Below are positions 42,039 through 51,719 of a DNA stretch of 58,220 nt, piece by piece. Location of the stretch: contig DOQG01000063.1 of NCBI GenBank assembly GCA_003512525.1, positions 7,032-65,251 on the forward strand, in the 5' to 3' direction. Numbering within the stretch: position 1 is the first letter of the stretch; each line of letters begins with the position of its first letter. The translations under genes were made by a program, and so were the position numbers. The notes under the pieces were generated by a model that saw only the letters and a program-made list of their open reading frames with translations, did no database searches and was not told the origin of the DNA. The DNA is from Oscillospiraceae bacterium (GTDB lineage Bacteria > Bacillota > Clostridia > Oscillospirales > Ruminococcaceae).

Positions 42039-42992
42039 ATGGCACAGGAATTTACCGTATCGCTACAAGCAATAATCGACGAGTGCAAGCTTGAGGTCAT
42101 CCACACACCGCAGGACCCTGCAAAGATATTCATTTCAAATATCGATGTAAACCGTCCGGGACTTCAGCTCGCAGGATTTTATGAATATTTTGATAAGGGC
42201 AGAATACAGATAATAGGCAAGGCGGAAACCGCGTATCTTGAACAGTGCGGAGCAGAGATAAGAGCACAGAGGATTAAAAAATTCTTCAGTGAACAGCCTG
42301 CGGCTGTGGTAGTATCAAGAGGAATGGAGATAATGCCCGAAATGCGCGAGCTTTCAAAGGAGCTTGATATCCCGCTTTTAAGAAGTGAAGAGAGCACATC
42401 TACATTTACTTCAAAGCTCGTTGCGTATTTAAGCTTGCAGCTTGCTCCGAGAATTACGCGTCACGGCGTTCTTATCGAGGTATACGGCGAAGGTATGCTT
42501 ATCCTCGGTGAGAGCGGAGTAGGTAAGAGCGAAACGGCTATAGAGCTTGTAAAGCGCGGACACAGACTTGTAGCCGATGATGCAGTCGAAATAAGGAAAG
42601 CATCGAATATTACGCTTGTAGGCAGTTCGCCCGACAATATCCGTCACTTTATGGAGCTGAGAGGTATCGGCATTATCAATGCAAGACAGCTTTTCGGTAT
42701 GGGTGCTGTTAAGGTAAGCGAAAAGATAGATATGGTAGTTGAGCTTGAGCTGTGGAATCCTGAAAAGGTATATGACAGAATGGGTGTTGACAACCACTAT
42801 GTTTCGATCCTCGGTGTAAAAGTTCCCTCGCTTACTATCCCGGTAAAGCCAGGACGTAACCTTGCCGTTATACTCGAAGTTGCGGCGATGAACAACAGAC
42901 AGAAAAAGATGGGCTACAATGCCGCACAGGAGCTGCTTGACAATCTCGGTCTTGATATGGAGAGCAGTGACACTGTAAAGAGCATGGGCTGA
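42039..42992 (+). CDS. hprK: HPr kinase/phosphorylase
   Basis: A 317-residue bifunctional enzyme that phosphorylates HPr on Ser46 and removes that phosphate, setting carbon catabolite repression in Firmicutes. The N-terminal domain (1-130) is followed by the P-loop GESGVGKS at 157-164, the catalytic HRLVADDAVEI and the capping region MELRGIGIINARQLFG. The ATG at 42039 has GAGGAA just upstream; the longer frame begins at the -10 box and cannot be real. First gene of a conserved Firmicutes series. Confidence 0.96.
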   Translation: MAQEFTVSLQAIIDECKLEVIHTPQDPAKIFISNIDVNRPGLQLAGFYEYFDKGRIQIIGKAETAYLEQCGAEIRAQRIKKFFSEQPAAVVVSRGMEIMPEMRELSKELDIPLLRSEESTSTFTSKLVAYLSLQLAPRITRHGVLIEVYGEGMLILGESGVGKSETAIELVKRGHRLVADDAVEIRKASNITLVGSSPDNIRHFMELRGIGIINARQLFGMGAVKVSEKIDMVVELELWNPEKVYDRMGVDNHYVSILGVKVPSLTIPVKPGRNLAVILEVAAMNNRQKKMGYNAAQELLDNLGLDMESSDTVKSMG

Positions 42993-43058
42993 TAAAAAGA
43001 GAAATATAAAGATAAATAAAAGTGTAAGAACAAATAAAAGAAAGGATATGACCTTAAA

Positions 43059-43802
43059 ATGAAATTCGTTGCTGATATGCACACTCATACGTTGGCATCG
43101 GATCACGCATACTCGACTATCACCGAGAATGCCGCTTCAGCCGCAAAGGCGGGGCTGAGCTATCTTGGTATGACAGATCATTGTATAAATATGGAGGACT
43201 CTCCGCATATATGGCATTTCTGCAATATGGGCGTCATACCGCATTTCCTGTCGGGAGTGCGTATAATAAAGGGTGTTGAAGCTGATCTTATCGGTTATGA
43301 CGGCGAACTTGACATAGATGATAATATTTATTACAATGTTGAATGGATAAATGCATCAATGCATAATCCTTGCATAATACCCGGCACTGCGGAGCAACAT
43401 ACAAACGCATATTTAAAGGTTATGGATAACCCGAAGGTGTGCGTTCTCGGACACACCGAAACTGCGGATTATCCGTATGACTATGACGCGGTGACAAAGG
43501 CGTGCAGAGAAAAGAACGTTGCCATGGAATTCAACGTAAGCCGTTTCAGAAGTCAGACCTCTATACAGCGCCTGCACGATATCATATTGCCGACCTGTGC
43601 AAAGAACGGCTGTTATGTGATGGTCAACTCCGATGCACATTTTTGCAGTAAAATAGGCGCGTTCAAAAAGGCAGAGGCGCTATTAAAGGATATCGGTTTC
43701 CCCGAAGAGCTGATAGTCAATGCGGATCTTGAACGCTTTGAAAATTTTCTTAAAAGCAAGGGGATAAAGACAAACGCTGAAATCGAGCCTGATGAAGACT
43801 GA
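43059..43802 (+). CDS. PHP-domain phosphoesterase (YcdX-like)
   Basis: A 247-residue metal-dependent phosphoesterase. The first PHP motif is DMHTHT (6-11), the second MTDHC, and VNSDAHF holds further ligands, as in YcdX-type phosphatases. AAAGGA precedes the ATG. It lies between hprK and glucokinase in an operon-like series. The substrate is unknown. Confidence 0.9.
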   Translation: MKFVADMHTHTLASDHAYSTITENAASAAKAGLSYLGMTDHCINMEDSPHIWHFCNMGVIPHFLSGVRIIKGVEADLIGYDGELDIDDNIYYNVEWINASMHNPCIIPGTAEQHTNAYLKVMDNPKVCVLGHTETADYPYDYDAVTKACREKNVAMEFNVSRFRSQTSIQRLHDIILPTCAKNGCYVMVNSDAHFCSKIGAFKKAEALLKDIGFPEELIVNADLERFENFLKSKGIKTNAEIEPDED

Positions 43803-43860
43803 CGGCGAATAAGCATAAAAAGCAAGGAATATATTAAATATCGGAAGGAAATATAACATA

Positions 43861-44814
43861 ATGTACAACATAGGAATTGACCTTGGCGGAACAAACATAA
43901 AGGTCGGAGTGGTAGACGATGATTTTAAGATCGTAGGCAAGTCGAATATTAAGACGGCACTGCCGCGTCCCGCAGAAGAAATTGCGGACAGCATAGCAAA
44001 GGGTGTTGAGCTTGCCTGTAAGGAAGCGGGTATCGGTGTAAAGGATATCAACAGTATCGGTATCGGTACTCCCGGTGTTGCGGACAGAAACACAGGAGTT
44101 GTGCTTTATTCGTGCAACCTCGGCTTCAATAACACAAACCTCGGCGGACTGCTCAGAGAACGCCTCGGTACTGATATTTATGTTGAAAATGACGCTAACG
44201 TTGCGGCATACGGTGAGGTTCTCGGCGGTGCGGCAAGGGGATATAAAGACGTTGTCGTAATCACGCTCGGCACGGGTGTCGGCGGCGGTATCATCATTGG
44301 CGGCAGGATATACACAGGCTTCAACTTCTGCGGCGCGGAGCTCGGTCATGTTGTAATTGAATACAACGGCAGACAGTGCAACTGCGGCAGAAAGGGCTGT
44401 TTTGAGGCGTATAGCTCGGCTACTGCACTTATAACAGCCACAAAGAAGGCTATGGAAGAGGATAAGGACAGTGCAATGTGGAGCATTGCGGGCAGCCTTG
44501 ACAAGGTTGACGGCAAGACGGCGTTTGACGCTATGAGAGCGGGCGACAAGAGCGGTAAGGCTGTAGTTGACGAGTATCTGAATTATCTCGGCTGTGGACT
44601 TACAAATGTTGTGAATACATTCCAGCCTGAAATGCTGCTTATCGGTGGTGGTATCTGCAAGGAGGGCGATTACCTTACAAAGCCGCTTGAAGAGTATATC
44701 AAGCGCGAGAGCTACTGCATAAATCCGGAGCGTTCAACCGTCCTCGGTATATGCAAGCTCGGAAATGATGCGGGAATAGTCGGTGCGGCGAACCTCTACA
44801 GACTGAAAGACTAA
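43861..44814 (+). CDS. glcK: ROK-family glucokinase
   Basis: A 317-residue sugar kinase that phosphorylates glucose with ATP. DLGGTNIKVGVV (about 7-18) binds phosphate, GTGVGGGIIIGG binds nucleotide, and the ROK zinc motif CNCGRKGC with ELGHVVIE is intact. GGAAGGA precedes the ATG. Neighbouring hprK and pfkA support a glycolytic role; other hexoses are possible substrates. Confidence 0.93.
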   Translation: MYNIGIDLGGTNIKVGVVDDDFKIVGKSNIKTALPRPAEEIADSIAKGVELACKEAGIGVKDINSIGIGTPGVADRNTGVVLYSCNLGFNNTNLGGLLRERLGTDIYVENDANVAAYGEVLGGAARGYKDVVVITLGTGVGGGIIIGGRIYTGFNFCGAELGHVVIEYNGRQCNCGRKGCFEAYSSATALITATKKAMEEDKDSAMWSIAGSLDKVDGKTAFDAMRAGDKSGKAVVDEYLNYLGCGLTNVVNTFQPEMLLIGGGICKEGDYLTKPLEEYIKRESYCINPERSTVLGICKLGNDAGIVGAANLYRLKD

Positions 44815-44882
44815 GATAGGCTCATAACAGGGGAAGTTTATTTGGCAAAAATCGCAAAAAATAAATTTGCAAGGAGTATGCT

Positions 44883-45788
44883 TTGAACGATTACAGCATA
44901 TTGGAGCAGACTGCCGGAAAATACGGCGCGGTCGTGCTCAGAAATGAACCTATGAAGACTCACACCTCGTTTCGCATAGGCGGACCGTGTGATGTGATGA
45001 TAAAGATAAACTGTGAGGCACTGTTGTGCGAGCTTATAAAGCTGTGCCGTGAGAATGACATCAGGTACTATGTTGTCGGCAGAGGAAGCAATATTCTTGT
45101 GTCGGACGAGGGACTTCACGGAGCTGTATTGCTTATCGGCAGTGATTTCGGTTCGGTAAGGGTAAAGGGCGATATTATTGAGTGCAATGCGGGCGCGTCG
45201 CTTGCGGCTGTCTGTACGGTGGCACTTGAAAACGAGCTTACGGGGCTTGAGTTCGCATACGGCATACCGGGTTCTGTCGGCGGTGCGGTATTTATGAACG
45301 CAGGCGCGTACGGCGGCGAGATGAAAGATGTTGTTGTATCCTGCCGTTATATTGACGAGAAAGGCAACATAAAGGAAATACCGCTCGAAAAAATGGAGCT
45401 GTCCTACAGACACAGCTTTTTCTCGGAGCGTGAGCTTTGCATAACATCTGTAAAGATGAAGCTTGCAAAGGGTGAGCACAGTAAGATAAAAGACCGTATG
45501 GATACGCTGATGGAGCGCAGGAAGGATAAACAGCCGCTTGAATATCCAAGTGCGGGGAGTACCTTCAAGCGCCCTGAGGGCGACTTTGCCGCAAGGCTTA
45601 TTGAAGTCTGCGGACTTAAAGGAACTGCCTGCGGAGGGGCTGAGGTCAGCACAAAGCACAGCGGGTTTGTTATAAACAAGGACAATGCGACATTTGACGA
45701 TGTTATGGGCGTTGTCGAAACGGTAAAACAAAAGGTGAAAGAGCAGACAGGCGTAATGCTTGAATGCGAAGTGCTTATAATGAAATGA
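44883..45788 (+). CDS. murB: UDP-N-acetylenolpyruvoylglucosamine reductase
   Basis: A 301-residue FAD enzyme that makes UDP-N-acetylmuramic acid, a cytosolic step of peptidoglycan synthesis. RNEPMKTHTSFRIGG and VGRGSNILVSD bind FAD; YGIPGSVGGAVFMNAGAYG and YRHSFF carry the active site; the C-terminal AGSTFKRPEG and HSGFVIN are present. It starts with TTG, six bases after AAGGAG. Its last about 30 codons are the first copy of a threefold tandem repeat that continues past the stop. Confidence 0.96.
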   Translation: MNDYSILEQTAGKYGAVVLRNEPMKTHTSFRIGGPCDVMIKINCEALLCELIKLCRENDIRYYVVGRGSNILVSDEGLHGAVLLIGSDFGSVRVKGDIIECNAGASLAAVCTVALENELTGLEFAYGIPGSVGGAVFMNAGAYGGEMKDVVVSCRYIDEKGNIKEIPLEKMELSYRHSFFSERELCITSVKMKLAKGEHSKIKDRMDTLMERRKDKQPLEYPSAGSTFKRPEGDFAARLIEVCGLKGTACGGAEVSTKHSGFVINKDNATFDDVMGVVETVKQKVKEQTGVMLECEVLIMK

Positions 45789-45907
45789 AAATTTTTAATA
45801 AGTGCCTGAGATATGTGTACCGGGTGAGATAAGCTTATGGTTTATTTAGAGTTATCCGGGTAAGCAAACAAAGCGGCACACCAAAATTATTCATTTTTCA
45901 TTATTCG

Positions 45908-46003
45908 ATGACGGACGTATCCGGCGTTGTCGATACGGTAAAACAAAAGGTAAAAGAGCAGACAGGTGTAATGCTTGAATGCGAAGTGCTTATAATGAAG
46001 TGA
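45908..46003 (+). pseudogene. duplicated murB 3' tail, copy 2
   Basis: A 31-codon open frame MTDVSGVVDTVKQ...LIMK ending TGA that matches the last residues of MurB with few changes (Glu to Asp, and silent changes). It opens with ATG but has no ribosome site, so I regard it as a fragment. Confidence 0.75.
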
Positions 46004-46129
46004 AAATTTTTAATAAGTGCCTGAGATATGTGTACCGGGTGAGATAAGCTTATGGTTTACCCAGAGTTATCCGGGTAAGCAAACAAAGCGGCACACCAAA
46101 ATTATTCATTATTCATCATTCATTATTCG

Positions 46130-46225
46130 ATGACGGACGTATCCGGCGTTGTCGATACGGTAAAACAAAAGGTGAAAGAGCAGACAGGCGTAATGCTTGA
46201 ATGCGAAGTGCTTATAATGAAGTGA
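46130..46225 (+). pseudogene. duplicated murB 3' tail, copy 3
   Basis: The same 31-codon frame as copy 2, with the same peptide and no ribosome site. It is slightly closer to the true murB end at some silent positions (GTG, GGC) than copy 2. Confidence 0.75.
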
Positions 46226-46394
46226 AAATTTTTAATAAGTGCCTGAGATATGTGTACCGGGTGAGAAAAGCTTATGGTTTATCAAGAGTTATCCGGGTAA
46301 GCAAACAAAGCGGCACACCAAAATTATTCATTTTTCATTATTCATTATTCATTATTCATTAAACAGATAAAAGGGCGCAGGGAAAGGAACACAA

Positions 46395-47264
46395 ATGAAA
46401 ACCGAATTTGTTATAGTAACGGGTATTTCAGGTGCAGGCAAATCCTGTGCGGTAAATGTAATGGAGGATATCGGCTATTTCTGTATAGATAATATGCCAC
46501 CCCAGCTGATACCGAAATTTGCCGAGATATGTGAGGAAAACGAGGATATATCAAAGGTGGCTATAGTTACCGATATCCGCGGCGGAACTATGTTTCTTAA
46601 TCTAAGCGATACTATTGAAGAGCTTAAAAAGCGCGGACTTGATGTAAAGCTTTTATATGTGGACGCAAACCATCATGTGGTAAGACAGCGATATAAGGAA
46701 ACACGGCGTAAGCACCCGCTGTTTGATGTTGCTGACGGTGATATCGATAAGGCTATCGATGTTGAAAGAGAGATACTCGAGCCGTTGCACGAGCAAGCCG
46801 ATTACTATATTGATACGAGTCTTATGTCGACCTCAACGCTGAAAGAAAACGTACTCAATATCTTTCTTGATACGCCGTCAGACAGTATGACGATAAGCTG
46901 TATCTCGTTTGGCTTCAAGTACGGTGTTCCGAATGAGGCAGATCTTGTTTTTGATGTGCGCTGTCTGCCTAATCCCTACTACATACCCGAGCTTAAGGAA
47001 AAAACCGGGCTTGATAAAGAGGTCAGGGATTATGTAATGAGCTTTGAAAGTTCGCAGACTTTACAGATAAAGCTGTTTGATCTTATTGATTTTCTTATTC
47101 CGCAGTATCTGCATGAGGGCAAGAGCCAGCTCGTTATAGCTTTCGGCTGTACCGGCGGCAAGCACCGCAGTGCAACATTTGCGGAGAATATGTGCGAGCA
47201 TCTCAGTAAAAATCATCTTAAAGCAAGGGTGCTTCACAGAGATGTAAATAAGGATAAGAAGTAA
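46395..47264 (+). CDS. rapZ: RNase adapter / nucleotide-binding protein RapZ
   Basis: A 289-residue P-loop protein (YvcJ/RapZ). The Walker A motif GISGAGKS is at 10-17, IDNMPP follows, and the C-terminal domain has RCLPNPYY and the FGCTGGKHRS motif. In E. coli it controls glucosamine-6-phosphate synthase through small RNAs; in Firmicutes it is linked to cell-wall and carbon regulation. GGAAAGGA precedes the ATG. It stands before whiA as in most Firmicutes. Confidence 0.96.
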   Translation: MKTEFVIVTGISGAGKSCAVNVMEDIGYFCIDNMPPQLIPKFAEICEENEDISKVAIVTDIRGGTMFLNLSDTIEELKKRGLDVKLLYVDANHHVVRQRYKETRRKHPLFDVADGDIDKAIDVEREILEPLHEQADYYIDTSLMSTSTLKENVLNIFLDTPSDSMTISCISFGFKYGVPNEADLVFDVRCLPNPYYIPELKEKTGLDKEVRDYVMSFESSQTLQIKLFDLIDFLIPQYLHEGKSQLVIAFGCTGGKHRSATFAENMCEHLSKNHLKARVLHRDVNKDKK

Positions 47265-47324
47265 CGATAATCAACCGACAGCGGATAAATGCGAACTGAT
47301 TTCACTTTAAAAGGAGCGATCCGA

Positions 47325-48188
47325 ATGTCATTCGCCGCCGATGTAAAAAACGAGCTGTGCAAGGCGGAACACAGCAGAAAACAGCTTGAGCTTTTGTCCA
47401 AGGGCGCGGCATTCGCCATGACGGAAGACGGCGACGGCTGTTTTTTTAATACGGAAAACAAGAAAACCGCGGACTGCATCGCAGATGCGTTCGGGGCTGT
47501 CGGTGTCAGATATGACACAGGCGAGAGCACTTTCAGAGGAAAGACTCTGTATACGGTGACGCTTGCCGATAAGGGGTATGCTTATCCTGTGCCAGACTGC
47601 TCGGGAGATGACGCGTTCGGCGTGTATCTCAGGGGGATATTTCTTGTATGCGGAATAGTGGCAAACCCCGAAAAGGGCTATCAGCTGGAGCTTTTCCTGC
47701 ACGATGAGAGCAAATGCAGAGCATTACTTTCAATGATAGAAGAGCATGGAATGGGGGCAAAGCTGTCTAGCCGCAGAGGAAGCAGCTTTCTTTATATCAA
47801 AGAGAGCGAAAGGATCTCCGATATGCTCACCTATATGGGGGCTATGATGCAGGCTATGGAGATAATGAATGTCAAGATATATAAGGAAGTGCGCAACAAC
47901 GTGAACCGCAGTGTAAACTGCGAAGCGGCAAACCTTGACAAGACGATAGCCGCCGCCCAGAAGCAGGCAGACGATATAAATTACATATTTGAGAAAAAAG
48001 GAGAGGGGTATCTGGCGGATGAGCTGCTGCAGGTCGCAAAGATACGTCTTACCGCACTTGAATTGTCGCTGAGCGATATCGGGAAAATGCTTGAACCGCC
48101 GATAAGCAGGAGCGGTGTCAATCACAGGCTGAAAAAGATAAGCCTTATAGCGGACACACTCAGAGGAGAAGAAAACCGGGGAGAATAA
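47325..48188 (+). CDS. whiA: sporulation/division regulator WhiA
   Basis: A 287-residue WhiA protein with an N-terminal LAGLIDADG-homing-endonuclease-like fold (about 1-190; FLVCGIVANPEKGYQLEL) and a C-terminal helix-turn-helix (ALELSLSDIGKMLEPPISRSGVNHRLKK). It influences division and chromosome segregation in Bacillus. The ATG at 47325 is eight bases after AAGGAG. It lies 60 bases after rapZ and two bases before dnaE. Confidence 0.95.
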   Translation: MSFAADVKNELCKAEHSRKQLELLSKGAAFAMTEDGDGCFFNTENKKTADCIADAFGAVGVRYDTGESTFRGKTLYTVTLADKGYAYPVPDCSGDDAFGVYLRGIFLVCGIVANPEKGYQLELFLHDESKCRALLSMIEEHGMGAKLSSRRGSSFLYIKESERISDMLTYMGAMMQAMEIMNVKIYKEVRNNVNRSVNCEAANLDKTIAAAQKQADDINYIFEKKGEGYLADELLQVAKIRLTALELSLSDIGKMLEPPISRSGVNHRLKKISLIADTLRGEENRGE

Positions 48189-48190
48189 AA

Positions 48191-51100
48191 GTGAGCGGAT
48201 TTGTACATTTACACGTTCATAGTGAATACAGCCTTCTTGACGGCGCTTGTCGTATAAGAGGGCTTGTTCGGCGTGTAAAGGAAATGGGACAGACTGCCGT
48301 TGCACTGACCGACCACGGCGTTATGTACGGCTGTGTCGATTTTTATAACGAATGCATCGAGAACGGAATAAAGCCGATCATCGGTTGTGAGGTGTATGTC
48401 GCCCCGAGAACACGCTTTGACAAGAGCACAAAAGCTGATATGAAGCCGCACCATCTTATACTGCTGTGTAAAGATAACGAGGGATATAAAAATCTTTCAA
48501 AGCTTGTTACTATCGGATATACCGAAGGCTTTTACAATAAACCGAGAGTGGATAAGGAGCTTTTAAGACGGTATTCGGACGGACTTATCTGCCTTTCTGC
48601 CTGCCTTTCGGGAGAGCTTCCGAGGGTGTTGCTTGACGGCAGACTTGCGGACGCTGTAAGCCTTGTCAAAGAATATAAGGATATATTCGGTGAGGATTAT
48701 TATATAGAGCTTCAAAACCACGGTATAAGCAAGCAGGAACGCATACTGCCGTATCTTCTGCGTGTGGCAAGGGATACCGGTACACAGCTTGTCGCCACCA
48801 ATGATGCGCACTATGTCGAAAAGGACGACAGCTATATACAGCGTGTGCTTACCTGCATAGCGACCAATACAACGCTTAACGACAAGAGTGATATGCAGTT
48901 TCCGACAGACGAATTTTACCTCAAAAGCGAGGACGAGATGAAAGCGCTCGGCTTTCCGCAGTCTGCATATGACAATACCGTCAAGATAGCGGAAAAGTGC
49001 AATGTGACCTTCACGTTCGGTCATACAATACTGCCGTATTTCAAGGCGGAGGGGTATGAGAACAACGAGATATATTTTACCGAGCAGGTAAGAAAAGGAC
49101 TAAAAAAACGCTACGGCGACCCTGTGCCGGAAGAAGTGTCCGACCGCGCGGAATATGAAATGTCGGTTATAAAGAAAATGGGTTTTATCGACTACTTCCT
49201 TATAGTAGCCGACTTTATAGGTTATGCAAAAAGAAACGATATTGCAGTAGGTCCGGGCAGAGGCTCGGGCGCAGGAAGCGTCTGCGCGTACTGCCTTGGG
49301 ATTACAGATATCGACCCGATACGATTTAATCTGCTGTTCGAGCGTTTCTTAAATCCCGAACGTGTGACCATGCCTGATTTTGATGTAGACTTTTGCTATA
49401 TAAGACGGCAGGAGGTAATTGATTACGTTGTCAGAAAGTATGGCAGGGATCATGTGGCGCAGATAATCACGTTCGGTACAATGGCAGCGAGGGGTGCTAT
49501 CCGTGATGCAGGCAGGGCAATGGGGCTGCCTTACGGCAAGGTCGATACGGTTGCAAAGCTTATTCCTATGTCGATGCACTCAACCATTGACGGTGCGCTG
49601 AAAAGCGAAAAGGAGCTTGTGAAGCTGGCTTCATCGGATAATGAGGTAAGTCTGCTTATAGAAACCGCCAGGAAGATCGAGGGAATGGCGAGAAATACCT
49701 CAATACACGCCGCAGGTATAGTTATAACCCGTGACCCCGTAGCCGATTATGTACCACTGTACAGAAACGGCGAGGGCGAAGTTATGACGCAGTACACGAT
49801 GACTACCATAGAGCGGCTCGGACTGCTGAAAATGGACTTTCTCGGACTGCGTTATCTGACCGTAATACAGGACTGCTGTAAACTTGTGCTGAAAAACGAT
49901 CCCGATTTTGATATAGAAAAGATACCCGAAAATGACAGTGCGACCTATGATATGATGTCATCGGGAGGTACGCTCGGAATATTCCAGTTTGAAAGTGCGG
50001 GTATGACCTCGCTTTTATCGCGTATGAAGCCATGCTCGATAGAGGATCTTACTGCGGCGCTGTCGCTGTATCGTCCCGGTCCTATGGACTCTATACCGAC
50101 ATATCTGGAAAATCGCCGCCACCCCGAAAGGATACGATACAAGCACCCGCTTTTAAAGGATATACTTGACGTTACTTACGGCTGTATCGTGTATCAGGAG
50201 CAGGTAATGATGATATGCCGTGTGCTTGCGGGATATTCATTCGGCAGAGCGGATATAGTCCGCAGAGCTATGGCTAAGAAAAAGCCCGAGGTTATGGAAA
50301 AGGAGCGTGCGACATTCGTTGAGGGTGCTGTAAAAAATAACGTTGACAGGCAGGTCGCAGAAGAGATATTTGACGATATGATGAGCTTCGCCAGCTATGC
50401 GTTCAACAAATCCCATGCGGCGGCATATTCGCTACTTGCTTATCGCACCGCTTATCTCAGGTGTCATTATTACAAGGAATATATGGTGGCGCTGCTTACA
50501 AGCGTGATAGGCTGGGGCGGAAAGACCGCAGAATATATAGGCGACCTTGCACAGCACGGACTTAAGCTCCTGCCACCGCATGTAAACTACAGTGAAACAG
50601 GCTTTTCATGCGAAAAGGACGGTATACGCTTCGGTATGCTTGCAATAAGGAATGTCGGCGCAAATATGATAGCCGATATCATAGAGGAGAGAAATAAACG
50701 CCCGTTTAAATCGCTGTTTGACTTCTGCGACAGAATGTCGGATAAGAATATGAATAAGCGCGCGCTTGAATCGCTTATAAAATGCGGTGCGCTTGACGGA
50801 CTTGGCAACAACCGCCGTGAAATGATGATGTCATTTGAACTGATGCTTGACGCACTTTCACAACGGCGTGATATTGAAGGTCAGATGGATCTGTTCGGCG
50901 ACAGCGATGGAGCAAATCTGACGGGGTATCCGATACAGCCGACCGACGAGTATTCAGCGGCACAGCTCCTGGCGCTCGAAAAGGAAATGCTCGGAATATA
51001 TATTTCGGGTCATCCTGCCGAGCCATACTACAAAATAGCAAGAAACTGCGGATACACTAATATCGGAAATATACTTGAGCATCCGAAGGATAAGCAAAAT

Positions 51101-51613
51101 GTAAAGATAGTGGCATTGCTTACCTCAAAGCGCACACATATCACAAAATCAAATAAAACTATGTGCTTTGCGGCGATAGAGGATATGAGCGGCGAAATGG
51201 AATGTCTTGTGTTTCCGAAGCTATATGAACAGTATTCGGTTATGCTTGAAACGGGAAAAGTATATGCCTTTGACGGGACTGTTTCGGTTGAGGACGAGGG
51301 CGATCCGAAGCTGCTGATAAATATGATAACCGAGCCTGATCTTGACAAGCTTCGTAAAACGATGAACGGACAGGGCGCGGAGCAGAGCGGGAAAAAGACA
51401 CTGTATATACGCTTTGTGTCACGGAATGATACGAATATTCCCGCAGTAAAGGCATTGCTCAGAGCAAATAAGGGTAACACTCTTACTAAGATATGCTTTG
51501 ACGACACAAGGGAAACCATTACTTTGCCGCCGAACTTATCCGTTGACTTAAACAGTGATTTTATACAAAAACTGAGCGGGATCTGCGGCAAAAACAATAT
51601 AATTATAAAATAA
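48191..51613 (+). CDS. dnaE: DNA polymerase III alpha subunit (DnaE)
   Basis: A 1140-residue replicative polymerase subunit. The N-terminal PHP domain starts HLHVHSEYSLLDGACRI. The palm carries GPGRGSGAGS and the catalytic PDFDVDF. Further on are the helix-hairpin-helix region and an OB domain (about 1000-1070, VKIVALLTSKRTHIT). GTG start with GGGGAG upstream, two bases after whiA. In clostridia it works beside PolC, which is not in the window. Confidence 0.96.
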   Translation: MSGFVHLHVHSEYSLLDGACRIRGLVRRVKEMGQTAVALTDHGVMYGCVDFYNECIENGIKPIIGCEVYVAPRTRFDKSTKADMKPHHLILLCKDNEGYKNLSKLVTIGYTEGFYNKPRVDKELLRRYSDGLICLSACLSGELPRVLLDGRLADAVSLVKEYKDIFGEDYYIELQNHGISKQERILPYLLRVARDTGTQLVATNDAHYVEKDDSYIQRVLTCIATNTTLNDKSDMQFPTDEFYLKSEDEMKALGFPQSAYDNTVKIAEKCNVTFTFGHTILPYFKAEGYENNEIYFTEQVRKGLKKRYGDPVPEEVSDRAEYEMSVIKKMGFIDYFLIVADFIGYAKRNDIAVGPGRGSGAGSVCAYCLGITDIDPIRFNLLFERFLNPERVTMPDFDVDFCYIRRQEVIDYVVRKYGRDHVAQIITFGTMAARGAIRDAGRAMGLPYGKVDTVAKLIPMSMHSTIDGALKSEKELVKLASSDNEVSLLIETARKIEGMARNTSIHAAGIVITRDPVADYVPLYRNGEGEVMTQYTMTTIERLGLLKMDFLGLRYLTVIQDCCKLVLKNDPDFDIEKIPENDSATYDMMSSGGTLGIFQFESAGMTSLLSRMKPCSIEDLTAALSLYRPGPMDSIPTYLENRRHPERIRYKHPLLKDILDVTYGCIVYQEQVMMICRVLAGYSFGRADIVRRAMAKKKPEVMEKERATFVEGAVKNNVDRQVAEEIFDDMMSFASYAFNKSHAAAYSLLAYRTAYLRCHYYKEYMVALLTSVIGWGGKTAEYIGDLAQHGLKLLPPHVNYSETGFSCEKDGIRFGMLAIRNVGANMIADIIEERNKRPFKSLFDFCDRMSDKNMNKRALESLIKCGALDGLGNNRREMMMSFELMLDALSQRRDIEGQMDLFGDSDGANLTGYPIQPTDEYSAAQLLALEKEMLGIYISGHPAEPYYKIARNCGYTNIGNILEHPKDKQNVKIVALLTSKRTHITKSNKTMCFAAIEDMSGEMECLVFPKLYEQYSVMLETGKVYAFDGTVSVEDEGDPKLLINMITEPDLDKLRKTMNGQGAEQSGKKTLYIRFVSRNDTNIPAVKALLRANKGNTLTKICFDDTRETITLPPNLSVDLNSDFIQKLSGICGKNNIIIK

Positions 51614-51635
51614 GTCAAAAAAATGAATTTACCCC

Positions 51636-51664
51636 TTGACTAAATTGCATTTTAGGAGTAAACT
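51636..51664 (+). promoter_or_regulatory. promoter of pfkA
   Basis: TTGACT (51636-51641), 17 bases, TAAACT (51659-51664). Confidence 0.65.
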
Positions 51665-51719
51665 AAGATGTGTGTAAATAATCTAGGAGGGCGACCTCTA
51701 AGGAAGGATGTACGATATT

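Larger units (their letters stand above)
45698..46361 (+). repeat. three-copy tandem repeat that includes the 3' end of murB
   Basis: Unit of 215-222 bases. Comparable points are GGCGTTGTCGA at 45708, 45923 and 46145. Each unit has the last codons of murB, the stop, AAAATTTTTAATAAGTGCC, a conserved AAGCTTATGG/ATCCGGGTAAGC tract, GCGGCACACC, and a variable ATTCATT microsatellite. Copies differ at few positions. Copy 1 is the real murB end; copies 2 and 3 are 3'-end duplicates. Confidence 0.93.
45789..46394 (+). other. gap between murB and rapZ, filled by repeats
   Basis: Apart from the two duplicated murB tails and their spacers I see no gene and no clear promoter. The ATTCATT-type microsatellite just before rapZ (about 46326-46362) may vary in length. 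Confidence 0.75.

Noticed and set aside
44838..45731. Minus-strand frame of 297 codons opposite murB
   Set aside because: murB is complete with all family motifs; the opposite frame is an antisense artefact.
45698..46361. Possible CRISPR array
   Set aside because: The unit is over 200 bases, there are only three copies, and spacers are the same sequence, so it is a tandem duplication.
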